This document shows, one piece after another, positions 8,505 through 16,685 of a stretch of 36,570 nucleotides of DNA. The notes below the pieces were generated by a model. It worked only from the letters and a program-made list of their open reading frames with translations, had not been told where the DNA came from and ran no database searches. How positions within the stretch are numbered: the stretch's first letter is position 1; the number at the start of each line of letters is the position of its first letter. The position numbers were made by a program, and so were the translations under genes. The stretch is from Chitinophagaceae bacterium (GTDB lineage Bacteria; Bacteroidota; Bacteroidia; Chitinophagales; Chitinophagaceae), in NCBI GenBank assembly GCA_947371755.1, contig CANBQT010000032.1, positions 1 to 36,570 on the forward strand, given 5' to 3'.

Positions 8505-9788
8505 ATGACCACACTCGATTCTTTAAGTTTAGCCTGGCGCAATGTTCGAAGCAATAAGCTTAGAACTAGCATTACTGTAGCCATTATTGCCTTTGGAATT
8601 ATGGCATTGATCGGTATTATTACTGCCATACAAGCCATGAATCAAAGTCTCAAGGAAAGTTTTTCCTTCATGGGAGCTAATTCATTTAGTATTCGATTTA
8701 AAGAATCTAATTTCCGCATGGGTGGCGGGGGCAATAGAGATGAATTTGTAAAAGCCAAAAAAGGAGCGAAGAAAGAAAAGAAATCAAATTTAGGTAAGCC
8801 AATTCGAATGGAAGAAGCAACAGGTTTTAAATCTGCCTTTAGTTTTCCCGGGGCTGTTACAACCGTTTATCGTCGCGGACCAAATGGGCAGGAGATTCAT
8901 TATCTGGAAAAGAAAACCAATCCCAATATTGTGATTATGGGTGGTGATGAAAATTATCTAAATGTAAATGGCTATACTTTAATTCTTGGAAGAAACATTA
9001 ATAACCTAGATGTTCAGAGTGGTAGAAATGTATGTATACTTGGATCAAATGTGGCGAATAAATTGTTCGGCGACAAACCCGAAAAGTGTATCGAGAAAAT
9101 TATCAGAGTGGGTAGTGTTCCATATCGGGTAATTGGTTTGCTGAAAGAAAAAGGATCCAGCGCAATGCTTCGTCAGGATGATGTAGTAGTAACTTCCTTT
9201 TCTAACCTTCGACGTTTTGCAAATGGAAGTCCATCCTATATGATTGGCGTAATGGTGCAGAATGTTAATGAGTTAAATGTAGCTGATGGAGAAGCAACTT
9301 CTGTTTTTAGAAGCGTAAGAAAATTACAACCTGTTGATGAAGATAATTTTGCACTTGAAAAGAGCGACAAGTTTGCTGAAATGTTCATTGGCTTTTTAAG
9401 TAGTATCACCGGATCTGCAGGTGCCATTGGCTTAATTACACTTATTGGTGCCGCTATTGGCTTGATGAATATCATGCTGGTGGCTGTAAACGAAAGAACC
9501 AAAGAAGTGGGGTTGATCAAAGCAATTGGCGGTAAAAGTAGAAATGTGCGTCAGCAATTCTTATTTGAAAGTATGATCATCAGCATGCTTGGTGCTTTAT
9601 TCGGAATCATCTTGGGTGTGTTGGTAGGAAATTTATTTTCAATGATCTTAAATACAGGATTTGTAATTCCTTGGTTTTGGGTGATTTTGGGTATTGTAAT
9701 CTGTTCAATCGTTGGATTGGCTGCGGGAATCTACCCGGCTATGAAAGCGGCTAAATTGAACCCGATTGTAGCATTACGTTACGAATAA
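8505..9788 (+). CDS. ABC transporter permease, MacB/FtsX type
   Basis: This is an inner-membrane permease of the type VII (MacB/LolCE/FtsX) class, which couples cytoplasmic ATP hydrolysis to periplasmic work rather than to classical import. It has one N-terminal membrane helix (about residues 22-42), a large extracytoplasmic domain (about 43-300) and three C-terminal helices. The coupling segment VNERTKEVGLIKAIGG follows the second helix, and the end ANPIVALRYE-like (NPIVALRYE) is typical. A very basic loop (KAKKGAKKEKK, about residues 84-94) interrupts the periplasmic domain. No ATP-binding protein gene is adjacent, so the partner must be encoded elsewhere. The substrate cannot be told. Its stop codon directly abuts the stop of the convergent next gene. 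Confidence 0.88.
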   Translation: MTTLDSLSLAWRNVRSNKLRTSITVAIIAFGIMALIGIITAIQAMNQSLKESFSFMGANSFSIRFKESNFRMGGGGNRDEFVKAKKGAKKEKKSNLGKPIRMEEATGFKSAFSFPGAVTTVYRRGPNGQEIHYLEKKTNPNIVIMGGDENYLNVNGYTLILGRNINNLDVQSGRNVCILGSNVANKLFGDKPEKCIEKIIRVGSVPYRVIGLLKEKGSSAMLRQDDVVVTSFSNLRRFANGSPSYMIGVMVQNVNELNVADGEATSVFRSVRKLQPVDEDNFALEKSDKFAEMFIGFLSSITGSAGAIGLITLIGAAIGLMNIMLVAVNERTKEVGLIKAIGGKSRNVRQQFLFESMIISMLGALFGIILGVLVGNLFSMILNTGFVIPWFWVILGIVICSIVGLAAGIYPAMKAAKLNPIVALRYE

Positions 9789-10499
9789 TTATTTAGCAGA
9801 GAACTTCTTTAATTGATCGTTGATATAATACCTTATATCTTCTGCGCTAGTATTAGCTCTAAGCCAATCATAGGTGGGCCTACTTTGTTGCATGAAATTC
9901 TGAAGAAGCTCATCTTTGAATCCTGTACTTTCTTCTACCAATTTTGGAGAATACCGGTAGTTAATATATTCTTCTTTTTCGTGAGCTTCAAAAAAGTCAA
10001 GAGCTCTTCTTTTGCTTTTCTCATGTTTTGAAAAGCGATCAATACTTATTCCTAAACCAGCACCTGAATTCGAAAGAGCGAATGTTGGTTTTTTGTAAGA
10101 AACCATATCATGTAAAAGATCATTTCTTCTTTCAATACTATCCATTTGATAAACACTCATTCCCTTTGCAGTTACGGTAACATTGCCTAAGTCATGTGAA
10201 AGCGGTGAAGCATATATCTCGATGGAATCTTGTTGTGCTAATTTATGTACAAATTGAATGGTGTCGAAATGATAGCCAACAGCAGCATAAGAGAGTACTT
10301 CGTTTTCTTTGATATGTATTTTAAATCTACCAGTATTTCCACTCATTACAATTTCGTGTGTATTATTATTGGATACACTTCCTAAAATAATCGGGGCGTG
10401 TGTTACACTGTCGCGCAAATAACCAATTACAACTTTGTTTTTTTGCGCTGAAACTTGTAAACAAAAGAGAAAACCTACACAAACGAGTAGCCACTTCAT
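9789..10499 (-). CDS. Exported CarboxypepD_reg-like domain protein
   Basis: The protein starts with a clear signal peptide (MKWLLVCVGFLFCLQVSAQ, cleavage after SAQ). Residues 20-110 have the pattern of a carboxypeptidase-regulatory-like beta-sandwich: a VIGYLRDSVTHAPI strand, followed by NTGRFKI and AVGY. This fold often sits at the N-terminus of TonB-dependent receptors. The remaining 120 residues are charged and show no domain I know. With 236 residues there is no room for a beta-barrel, so it is a stand-alone envelope protein of unknown role. It has its own promoter-like box and is separated from the upstream protease gene by a strong terminator. Confidence 0.75.
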   Translation of the reverse strand: MKWLLVCVGFLFCLQVSAQKNKVVIGYLRDSVTHAPIILGSVSNNNTHEIVMSGNTGRFKIHIKENEVLSYAAVGYHFDTIQFVHKLAQQDSIEIYASPLSHDLGNVTVTAKGMSVYQMDSIERRNDLLHDMVSYKKPTFALSNSGAGLGISIDRFSKHEKSKRRALDFFEAHEKEEYINYRYSPKLVEESTGFKDELLQNFMQQSRPTYDWLRANTSAEDIRYYINDQLKKFSAK

Positions 10500-10513
10500 A
10501 TCATGAATTTGAA

Positions 10514-10542
10514 CAAAGGTATTAAATTAGAGGTGGTAGAAA
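10514..10542 (-). promoter_or_regulatory. Promoter of the CarboxypepD_reg-like gene (TACCTTTG box)
   Basis: On the minus strand TACCTTTG (10521 to 10514) is an exact match to the Bacteroidota -7 consensus TAnnTTTG. A TTTC element lies 17 nt upstream (10542 to 10539), near the -33 position. The box is 14 nt from the ATG at 10499, so the leader would be very short. The promoter begins right at the terminator of the preceding gene, which supports independent transcription. Confidence 0.5.
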
Positions 10543-10577
10543 TATAAAAGCCGGAGACCAGCTCCGGCTTTTATATT
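10541..10577 (-). terminator. Rho-independent terminator after the zinc protease gene
   Basis: A perfect 16-bp inverted repeat (10541-10556 with 10562-10577) encloses a 5-nt loop. The core stem is AAAAGCCGGAG/CTCCGGCTTTT, so either strand would give a GC stem followed by U residues. It lies 11 nt past the stop codon of the protease gene on the minus strand and separates it from the next minus-strand gene. Confidence 0.85.
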
Positions 10578-10588
10578 TTGTTAACCTT

Positions 10589-13132
10589 TTATTTAGGATC
10601 CAGACCTTTTTTAATTCTGTCTGCCAGGTCTTGCAAATGGTACTTGCTAACTTTATCTGTATTGATATTACTTGCTGTAGTAATCTCAGTTTGCAAAGCT
10701 CTTAATTCTCCCTTGGCAATAGAGAATACATCCGTATTGATAATATTTACAGATGCAGGCATGCCAAAAGCAGCGCCTAAGCTGATAGAAAATGATGGAG
10801 TAGGGTCTACCAGATCCAACAGCTTTTCTACATAAACTTTCTGGATGTTTCTTCTGTAACCATCAATTGCTTTGTTACCACTCAACTCACTAAAAATTCC
10901 TTTATGCAGGTCAGTGATCATTTCCGTTAAATTGTAAGTATTGTTTCCGAAACGATTCGTTGCTGCAATTAGTCGGAACATACGTTGCCCATCTAGTAAA
11001 CTGTTGAGAGCACTTGTTTGTAATGATTGAATGGTTTCCAATGAGATTGGACTAGCTATTTTATTGAGGATATTTTTATCAAGCAACCAGTATGGTGTTT
11101 CGAATAATTGTTTATTTAAAAAAGCGATAGCTTCTTTTTGGTCTGCTTTTGGGGCGGGCTCATAAATATCACCAGCTTCTTCAATAGTTTTGAATGTTTC
11201 ATTTATACCACCAACATTTCTCAGCACATGACCTATATATCTTGAATATTGTCCGATTAACTGATTGTAGATGTCAGCAAGATTTTCATAAGGATCAGCT
11301 TCTTCTTTAGTCCACTCAGGAATTGCTACAATAATTCTTTTTAAATTCTTGATCCCATATTCGCTGGCTTTCATACTATTGTCTCCCAGGTCTTCTGTTT
11401 GTGCCCTAGGATCTGCAGTTCTACCTTCACCGCCAAACCAAAGTCTTGGGTTTTTAGTAAGGCTGTCAATCGCCCATTTATTGGTTAATTTTTGCTCTTT
11501 TTCAGGATCTTCCATTCCTGTGTAAGTATAGCCCCATTGCAAAGCCCATTTATCGTATTCACCTATGCGAGGAAACAAACCTATTTCGCTGATATTGTCT
11601 TCTGGTTGTGCTACATAATTGAATCGTGCATAGTCCATGATTGATGCAGTATGACCATTGGCTTCAACCCAGGCTTTATCTCTTAATTTTTCAACTGGAG
11701 TTTTACTACTACTACCCATATTATGTCGGAGGCCTAAAGTATGTCCCACTTCGTGAGATGAAACAAAGCGAATTAGTTGACCCATAAGTTCATCATCGAA
11801 TTTCATTTTTCGGGCTTTGGGATCAACTGCAGCAGTTTGAATAAGATACCAGTCATGCACTAATTTCATAACGTTATGGTACCAATTAATATGGCTTTCT
11901 AAAATTTCACCACTGCGGGGGTCGTGAACTTGGGGTCCAGATGCATTTTCAATATCAGAAGCTAAATATCTGATGACAGAATATCTGGCATCTTCTAAAC
12001 TCATGGTACTATCGTCTGTTGGCCATTCTTTGCCAATGATGGCATTTTTAAAACCTGCTTTCTCAAAAGCTTTCTGCCAATCATTGATGCCATCGATTAA
12101 TGGCTGATGCCATTGCTTGGGTGTAGCCGGATCTACATAGTAAACAATTTGTTTAACTGGTTCAACCAATTCGCCATTTTTATATTTTTCCAGATCTTCC
12201 GGTTTAGGTTCTAATTTCCAACGAACTGCGAATTCTTTTTTATCTACTTTTTGTTGATCATCTGTATAAAGCACATAACGGTCAGTAAAAAATCCTACTC
12301 TACGATCGAATAGGCGGGGAACCATGGGTGTTTTTGGAAGTAATAACATAGAAGTATTCAACTCCATAGTAACTGCACCGGCTCTGTTAGCCGCCGGAAA
12401 GTTGGCGCTAGAACCGGGCATCGACATAGGACCAGCTGAAGTGGTTGTAAAGGTCTTCACTGTTTTGATCTCTGTATTGATCGGGAAGGTTTTGATCGTT
12501 TGCACATAAGAACGATCCGCAGCGATTGCGGTAAGGTTGAATATTTTTTTCAGGTTAGGGTCAAGACTTACTATTTGATTATCTCCTTTAAAAAAATCTG
12601 TCACTTCAATAACGGTGCTCGTTGAATCAACTCCAAAAGCCTTGATATCAAAAGCTGCCCCTATTGGGTCGAGGTAAGAATTTGAAACTGCCTTTGAGAT
12701 ATTATTGGTAGAATCGGCCATGCTGATCAGGGTAACCACTCTGATGAATACGTTGTTATTGGGCCCCTTTTCAAATTTGAGGGTTTGTTTGTTTACTTCA
12801 TTGCCACCATAAATCCCGCCACCACCAGGCGCTTTAGAAAAGCGGGTAATAGCATAGATCTCTCTTCCCATAATACTATCAGCAATCTCGAAGTAGTATT
12901 TCTCTTCTACTTTATGAACTGTAAAGAGACCGATATTGGTAATTGCTTTATCGGTAATTACTTCTTTATAAGGTTTGGGGCCCGTTTTCGGGGTTTTGGA
13001 TCCTCCCATGCCATCTATAGATAAAGCTCCTGAGGCAGTATTACCGGAGCCGGGGTCGGATTTCTGCGGTTTCTGTTGTGCAAAACCGACTGAAGCAGCC
13101 AATAATGCCAACGAAATAAAATAAATTCTCAT
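10589..13132 (-). CDS. Exported zinc-dependent metalloprotease (DUF5117/DUF4953 type, metzincin-like)
   Basis: This large protein (847 residues) has a signal peptide (cleavage near residue 19, GFAQQ) and then a low-complexity Gly/Ser/Pro linker to about residue 56. The zinc motif HEVGHTLGLRH is at residues 460-470, with a downstream ASIMDYARF Met-turn, as in metzincin peptidases. The N-terminal half corresponds to the DUF5118/DUF5117 region and the part around and after the zinc site to DUF4953, families common in Bacteroidota envelopes. The substrate is unknown; periplasmic or surface proteolysis is likely. The gene is transcribed divergently from exbB and ends in a strong terminator. All catalytic features are present. 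Confidence 0.9.
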   Translation of the reverse strand: MRIYFISLALLAASVGFAQQKPQKSDPGSGNTASGALSIDGMGGSKTPKTGPKPYKEVITDKAITNIGLFTVHKVEEKYYFEIADSIMGREIYAITRFSKAPGGGGIYGGNEVNKQTLKFEKGPNNNVFIRVVTLISMADSTNNISKAVSNSYLDPIGAAFDIKAFGVDSTSTVIEVTDFFKGDNQIVSLDPNLKKIFNLTAIAADRSYVQTIKTFPINTEIKTVKTFTTTSAGPMSMPGSSANFPAANRAGAVTMELNTSMLLLPKTPMVPRLFDRRVGFFTDRYVLYTDDQQKVDKKEFAVRWKLEPKPEDLEKYKNGELVEPVKQIVYYVDPATPKQWHQPLIDGINDWQKAFEKAGFKNAIIGKEWPTDDSTMSLEDARYSVIRYLASDIENASGPQVHDPRSGEILESHINWYHNVMKLVHDWYLIQTAAVDPKARKMKFDDELMGQLIRFVSSHEVGHTLGLRHNMGSSSKTPVEKLRDKAWVEANGHTASIMDYARFNYVAQPEDNISEIGLFPRIGEYDKWALQWGYTYTGMEDPEKEQKLTNKWAIDSLTKNPRLWFGGEGRTADPRAQTEDLGDNSMKASEYGIKNLKRIIVAIPEWTKEEADPYENLADIYNQLIGQYSRYIGHVLRNVGGINETFKTIEEAGDIYEPAPKADQKEAIAFLNKQLFETPYWLLDKNILNKIASPISLETIQSLQTSALNSLLDGQRMFRLIAATNRFGNNTYNLTEMITDLHKGIFSELSGNKAIDGYRRNIQKVYVEKLLDLVDPTPSFSISLGAAFGMPASVNIINTDVFSIAKGELRALQTEITTASNINTDKVSKYHLQDLADRIKKGLDPK

Positions 13133-13471
13133 AAGTAATTATTATTTAATTATTATTAAAGATACTCCGCAAACGTTTTCAATAACTGTTTTAATGACAG
13201 TTCTTATATAGACGGAAGAGAAAAACAAAATAAATCGGTGAAAAGGCCTGATAATCCTGTATAGAGCGGTTTTCAGGCCTTTATTTTCTGCTTTTAAAAA
13301 AAAGTAAAAAAAGAATCGGCCGATCTTGTTTTCTGTTTCAATAAAATACCTAATTTGTAAGCCCTTTAGAAAAAGAGGGAAATGTTTTGATTTTTCAAGA
13401 CATTTTTATGTAGCATTGCGAACGTAAATTTTTATCAACTGTAATTTTTAAAAACCAAAATCAATTGAATC
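13133..13471. other. Divergent intergenic region between protease and exbB genes
   Basis: These 339 bases contain no open frame of useful length. They must hold the promoters of both the protease gene (-) and the exbB operon (+), but I see no clean TAnnTTTG box on either strand; TAATTTG near 13351 is one base short. The region contains a 10-bp inverted repeat (listed separately) and several A-rich tracts around 13296-13312. Confidence 0.6.
13242..13282 (+). repeat. Inverted repeat / stem-loop upstream of exbB
   Basis: AAAGGCCTGA (13242-13251) pairs perfectly with TCAGGCCTTT (13273-13282) around a 21-nt loop, and ATTTT follows. It could act as a weak terminator on the plus strand, as the end of an unrecognised short transcript, or as an operator. 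It lies 190 nt before the exbB start. Confidence 0.5.
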
Positions 13472-14335
13472 ATGGCTGACATCAAACCAACTGCACCAGC
13501 GGCTGCAAAAACCGCAACTTCTGCTCAACCTAAAAAGAGCAGCAACTTGGTTGCAACTATCGCTCCTATTGCGTGTATTTTACTAGGTTATGTTTTATGG
13601 CGCTTCGTAATCGGTGCCGACAGTAATTTTACTTCACCTGATGCTGCCGGTGGGTTTTGGCCAGGTCACAAAGGTCCTAAAGGAGCTTTAGCTAAAATGT
13701 ATGAAGGTGGAATTATCGTTCCAATTTTGATTGGTGCGTTTTTAATCGTTCTTTCTTTCTGTATTGAAAGATTTTTGACTATCACAAAAGCAAGTGGAAC
13801 TGGCAATATTGCTGAGTTTGTACGTTCAGTACAATTCCATTTAGCTAATAAGGAAGTGGATAAAGCTATTGCAGCTTGCGATAAGCAAAAAGGATCTGTA
13901 GGTAATGTAATGAAATCAGGTCTTAAGAAATACAAAGAAATGATCACTAACACAGAATTGTCTACTGATCAGAAAGTTTTGAATATTCAAAAAGAAGTGG
14001 AAGAAGCAACTGCTTTGGAATTACCAATGTTGGAGAAAAACTTAGTGTTCTTATCAACTATCGCATCAGTAGCAACCCTTATGGGATTGTTAGGTACGGT
14101 AATGGGTATGATCCGTTCGTTCTCTAAATTAGGTGACGAAGGTGGTGGAGAAGCTGCACGTGAGTTATCTCAAGGTATCTCTGAGGCCCTTTACAATACT
14201 GCATTGGGTATCGGTACATCTGCTGTAGCAATTATCATGTATAACGTATTTACTACTCGTATCGATGGTATTACTTATGGTATTGACGAATCAGGTTTCA
14301 CATTAACTCAAAGCTTTGCTGCTAATTACAAATAA
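13472..14335 (+). CDS. exbB: MotA/TolQ/ExbB proton channel family protein
   Basis: This is the inner-membrane proton channel component that energises TonB. The 287-residue protein has an Ala/Lys/Pro-rich cytoplasmic start (1-25) and helices at about 27-47 and 80-100. A long cytoplasmic segment follows, then two more helices at about 188-210 and 237-258. The family core TIASVATLMGLLGTVMGMI and the later GISEALYNTALGIGTSA are well conserved, including the Thr residues that line the channel. The extra N-terminal helix before the ExbB core is, from memory, common in Bacteroidota homologues. It leads a four-gene operon with two exbD genes and tonB; the gap to the first exbD is 65 nt. Confidence 0.94.
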   Translation: MADIKPTAPAAAKTATSAQPKKSSNLVATIAPIACILLGYVLWRFVIGADSNFTSPDAAGGFWPGHKGPKGALAKMYEGGIIVPILIGAFLIVLSFCIERFLTITKASGTGNIAEFVRSVQFHLANKEVDKAIAACDKQKGSVGNVMKSGLKKYKEMITNTELSTDQKVLNIQKEVEEATALELPMLEKNLVFLSTIASVATLMGLLGTVMGMIRSFSKLGDEGGGEAARELSQGISEALYNTALGIGTSAVAIIMYNVFTTRIDGITYGIDESGFTLTQSFAANYK

Positions 14336-14400
14336 TCGAAAGATTTTTGTGGAAAGCAAACAGTTTTGAATCTAATTAGTGAAATTATAAATTAATAACA

Positions 14401-15048
14401 ATGGGTAGAGCCAAATTACCACGGAAGAGTACTAGTATCGACATGACGGCGATGTGTGACGTGGCGTTCCTTTTGTTGTCTTTCTTTATCTTGACAACAA
14501 AGTTCAAGCCTGCTGAAGCCATTGCGGTTACAACACCTAACTCTGTTGCGGCTAAAGTTGCAGAAACAAAGGATATCGTGTTGATCACAATCGACAAAGA
14601 CGGTAAAGTATTTCTTTCTATGGACGATGAATCTAAAAAAGAGGTCATCGCAAACACGCTGAATTCTACTAAGAATCTTGGATTGAATGTGCAAGCATTT
14701 AAAAAAGCAGGATTCTATGGTGCACCATTCAGCGGGCTAGCAGCTTTTCTGGCAATTCCTGAAGAAGCGCGCAAAGGCGCAGCTTTACCAGGCATTCCTG
14801 CCAAAGATTCTACCAATAACGAAATCAGAGAATGGATGAGTTTAGTTTTGACTGCTTATGCTGGTCAAAAGGCTAATATCCAATTGAAAGGTGATAATGC
14901 TTCAAAATATCCGGCCTTCAAAACCGTCATTGACGCGTTCAAGAAGAATGATATTTTAAAGTTCCAAATGATCACCAATCCTGAAAGTGTTCCTGTTGGC
15001 ACAGAACTTTGGAAGAGTGCAATGAAGGGCGAGAAGAGAACTGAGTAA
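14401..15048 (+). CDS. exbD: Biopolymer transport protein ExbD/TolR family (first copy)
   Basis: ExbD forms the stator complex with ExbB and carries the protonatable Asp in its single membrane helix, here D20 in TAMCDVAFLLLSFFILTT. Residues 1-14 are a basic cytoplasmic tail and the rest is periplasmic. At 215 residues it is longer than E. coli ExbD (141). The extra length is an insertion around residues 95-150 (Ala/Pro/Gly rich, with KKAGFYGAPFSGLAAF). It is clearly different in sequence from the second ExbD next to it, so the pair is not a recent duplication. It may be co-transcribed with exbB and the second exbD (38 nt downstream). Confidence 0.92.
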   Translation: MGRAKLPRKSTSIDMTAMCDVAFLLLSFFILTTKFKPAEAIAVTTPNSVAAKVAETKDIVLITIDKDGKVFLSMDDESKKEVIANTLNSTKNLGLNVQAFKKAGFYGAPFSGLAAFLAIPEEARKGAALPGIPAKDSTNNEIREWMSLVLTAYAGQKANIQLKGDNASKYPAFKTVIDAFKKNDILKFQMITNPESVPVGTELWKSAMKGEKRTE

Positions 15049-15086
15049 GCATTAACAAGATTATTTAAAAAATAAATTTATCCGAC

Positions 15087-15638
15087 ATGGCAGAAATGGA
15101 TACCTCCGGTGGAGGTGGTCATAAGAAAGGACCTGGGGTCAAGAAAAGTAAGAAGCTGTCAACCCGTGTGGATCTTACACCGATGGTGGATCTGGGTTTT
15201 CTGTTGATTACGTTCTTCATCTTCACCACCACTATGAGTCAGCCAACGGCTATGAAGCTATTCTTACCAAAGGATGCTGATAAGCCCGAGGACCAGAACA
15301 AGGCCAAGGAATCGGGTGTTATAACCATCCTTTTAGGAAAAGACGATAACGTTTTTTACTACGAAGGTCAGTTGGACAATAGCGCATCGAACTTTAAATC
15401 ATCAACATTTAAAGAGATCCGTAACGTATTATTAGATAAGAAAGCACGTACTCCAGAAAAGGATTTAGTAGTAGTATTAAAACCTTCTGAAGAGTGTACT
15501 TACCGTAATGTGGTGGATATTCTTGATGAGATGGCCATTAATGTGCTGAAGCGTTATGCACTGGTTGATATCTCTCCAGTGGAAACACAATTGGTTAAAG
15601 CATCTGAAGCAGCTAACGCTGCGGCTCCTGCAAAATAA
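15087..15638 (+). CDS. exbD: Biopolymer transport protein ExbD/TolR family (second copy)
   Basis: This is a second ExbD-type stator protein of 183 residues. A Gly/Lys-rich cytoplasmic tail (residues 5-24, including SGGGGHKKGPG) precedes RVDLTPMVDLGFLLITFFIF, where D35 is the protonatable membrane Asp. The periplasmic domain is followed by an Ala-rich C-terminus (AANAAAPAK). The gene is 49 nt upstream of the tonB start. Two unlike ExbD proteins per ExbB suggest a mixed ExbD dimer, which is inference. Confidence 0.93.
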   Translation: MAEMDTSGGGGHKKGPGVKKSKKLSTRVDLTPMVDLGFLLITFFIFTTTMSQPTAMKLFLPKDADKPEDQNKAKESGVITILLGKDDNVFYYEGQLDNSASNFKSSTFKEIRNVLLDKKARTPEKDLVVVLKPSEECTYRNVVDILDEMAINVLKRYALVDISPVETQLVKASEAANAAAPAK

Positions 15639-15687
15639 TAAAGTGGAATTTTCCGAAAGGAAGCACACAATTAAAGACACTGAAAAC

Positions 15688-16518
15688 ATGGACGTAAACA
15701 AAATTTTATCTGCCGACATCCTCGATATTATTTTCGAGGGCAGAAATAAATCATATGGAGCATACGATCTGCGTAGAACTTATAGTAAGCGTATTACTTA
15801 CGCTTTAATAGGAACGCTTATCATCTGTGCTCTATTGGTGATCAGTTCAGTGGTTGCGAATTCTGCAAAGAAAAAAGCAGTGGAAGTGATTGCTCAGGAT
15901 GTAAATCTTGAGAACATGAAGCAGGAAGAGAAAAAACCTGAACCACCGCCACCGCCGCCGCCACCAAAACAAGAACCACCAAAAGTGGAGATCACTAAAT
16001 TCACCCCTCCAAAAATTGTGAAGGATGAAGAAGTAAAAGAAAAGGATGAAATCAAAGAAGTAGAAAAACTGGAAGACACCAAAATTGGTACTGTTAACCA
16101 GGAAGGAACAAAGGACGAAGGTATCGTTGCTCCTCCTGTTGAAACTGGTACTGGTAAGGTAGAAGCGCCAAAGCAGGAAGAAGATTACGATAAAGTATTT
16201 ACCGTAGTACAAATCCCAGCTGAGTTCCCAGGTGGTTTGCCCGCATGGACAAAATATCTGGAGCGTAACCTGAACAGGGATCAACCTGTAAACAATGGTG
16301 CACCTCCCGGAAAATATACTGTAGTGGTTTCTTTCATTGTTGACAAGAATGGTGGTATCTCTGAAGTACAAGCTGAGAATGATCCTGGCTATGGTACTAA
16401 AGACGAAGCTGTTCGTGTAATCAAAAAAGGACCATCATGGAAGCCTGCAGTTCAAAACGGTAGAAACGTAATCTATCGCCACAAACAAAGCATCACTTTC
16501 GTGGTTTCTGAAGAATAA
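15688..16518 (+). CDS. tonB: TonB family energy transducer
   Basis: TonB spans the periplasm and drives TonB-dependent outer-membrane receptors with energy from ExbB/ExbD. I place the start at ATG 15688 (MDVNKILSAD), because the in-frame upstream extension to 15556 overlaps the end of exbD and matches nothing in the family. The 276 residues comprise a cytoplasmic GRNKSYGAYDLRRTY motif (18-32, typical of Bacteroidota TonB) and a membrane helix at 38-57. A Pro run (PEPPPPPPPPKQEPP, 84-98) and a Lys/Glu-rich spacer follow, then the C-terminal TonB domain (about 180-276, with PAEFPGG and GPSWKPA). It ends the operon at a strong terminator. A close paralogue follows. Confidence 0.94.
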   Translation: MDVNKILSADILDIIFEGRNKSYGAYDLRRTYSKRITYALIGTLIICALLVISSVVANSAKKKAVEVIAQDVNLENMKQEEKKPEPPPPPPPPKQEPPKVEITKFTPPKIVKDEEVKEKDEIKEVEKLEDTKIGTVNQEGTKDEGIVAPPVETGTGKVEAPKQEEDYDKVFTVVQIPAEFPGGLPAWTKYLERNLNRDQPVNNGAPPGKYTVVVSFIVDKNGGISEVQAENDPGYGTKDEAVRVIKKGPSWKPAVQNGRNVIYRHKQSITFVVSEE

Positions 16519-16534
16519 TAATTTATCTTCTTAT

Positions 16535-16578
16535 AAATAAAAAAGCCCCTACGATTTATCGTAAGGGCTTTTTTATTT
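16535..16578 (+). terminator. Rho-independent terminator after tonB
   Basis: A 21-position inverted repeat (16535-16555 with 16558-16578) pairs with a single C-A mismatch. The core is AAAAAAGCCC / GGGCTTTTTT, with the inner stem TACGAT/ATCGTA. Runs of A and T flank both sides, so it should work in the plus direction 17 nt after the tonB stop. It makes the second tonB a separate transcription unit. Confidence 0.9.
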
Positions 16579-16685
16579 GTCTCATCTTTTTACTTTTTAC
16601 TCTTTACAAAAATCTCTTCACTTTATTTTATCATTTTGAATTATGGATTTGCGTGGTTGTATTCGTCCCATAGAAAACAACTATT

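Noticed and set aside
15556..15687. N-terminal extension of the tonB reading frame
   Set aside because: It overlaps the end of exbD in another frame, and the residues before MDVNKILSAD do not resemble any TonB; the paralogue starts at the equivalent of 15688.
15847..16371. 174-codon minus-strand frame opposite tonB
   Set aside because: It is the shadow of the Pro/Lys/Glu-rich tonB codons, giving an improbable Phe/Trp/Arg-rich product with no motif.
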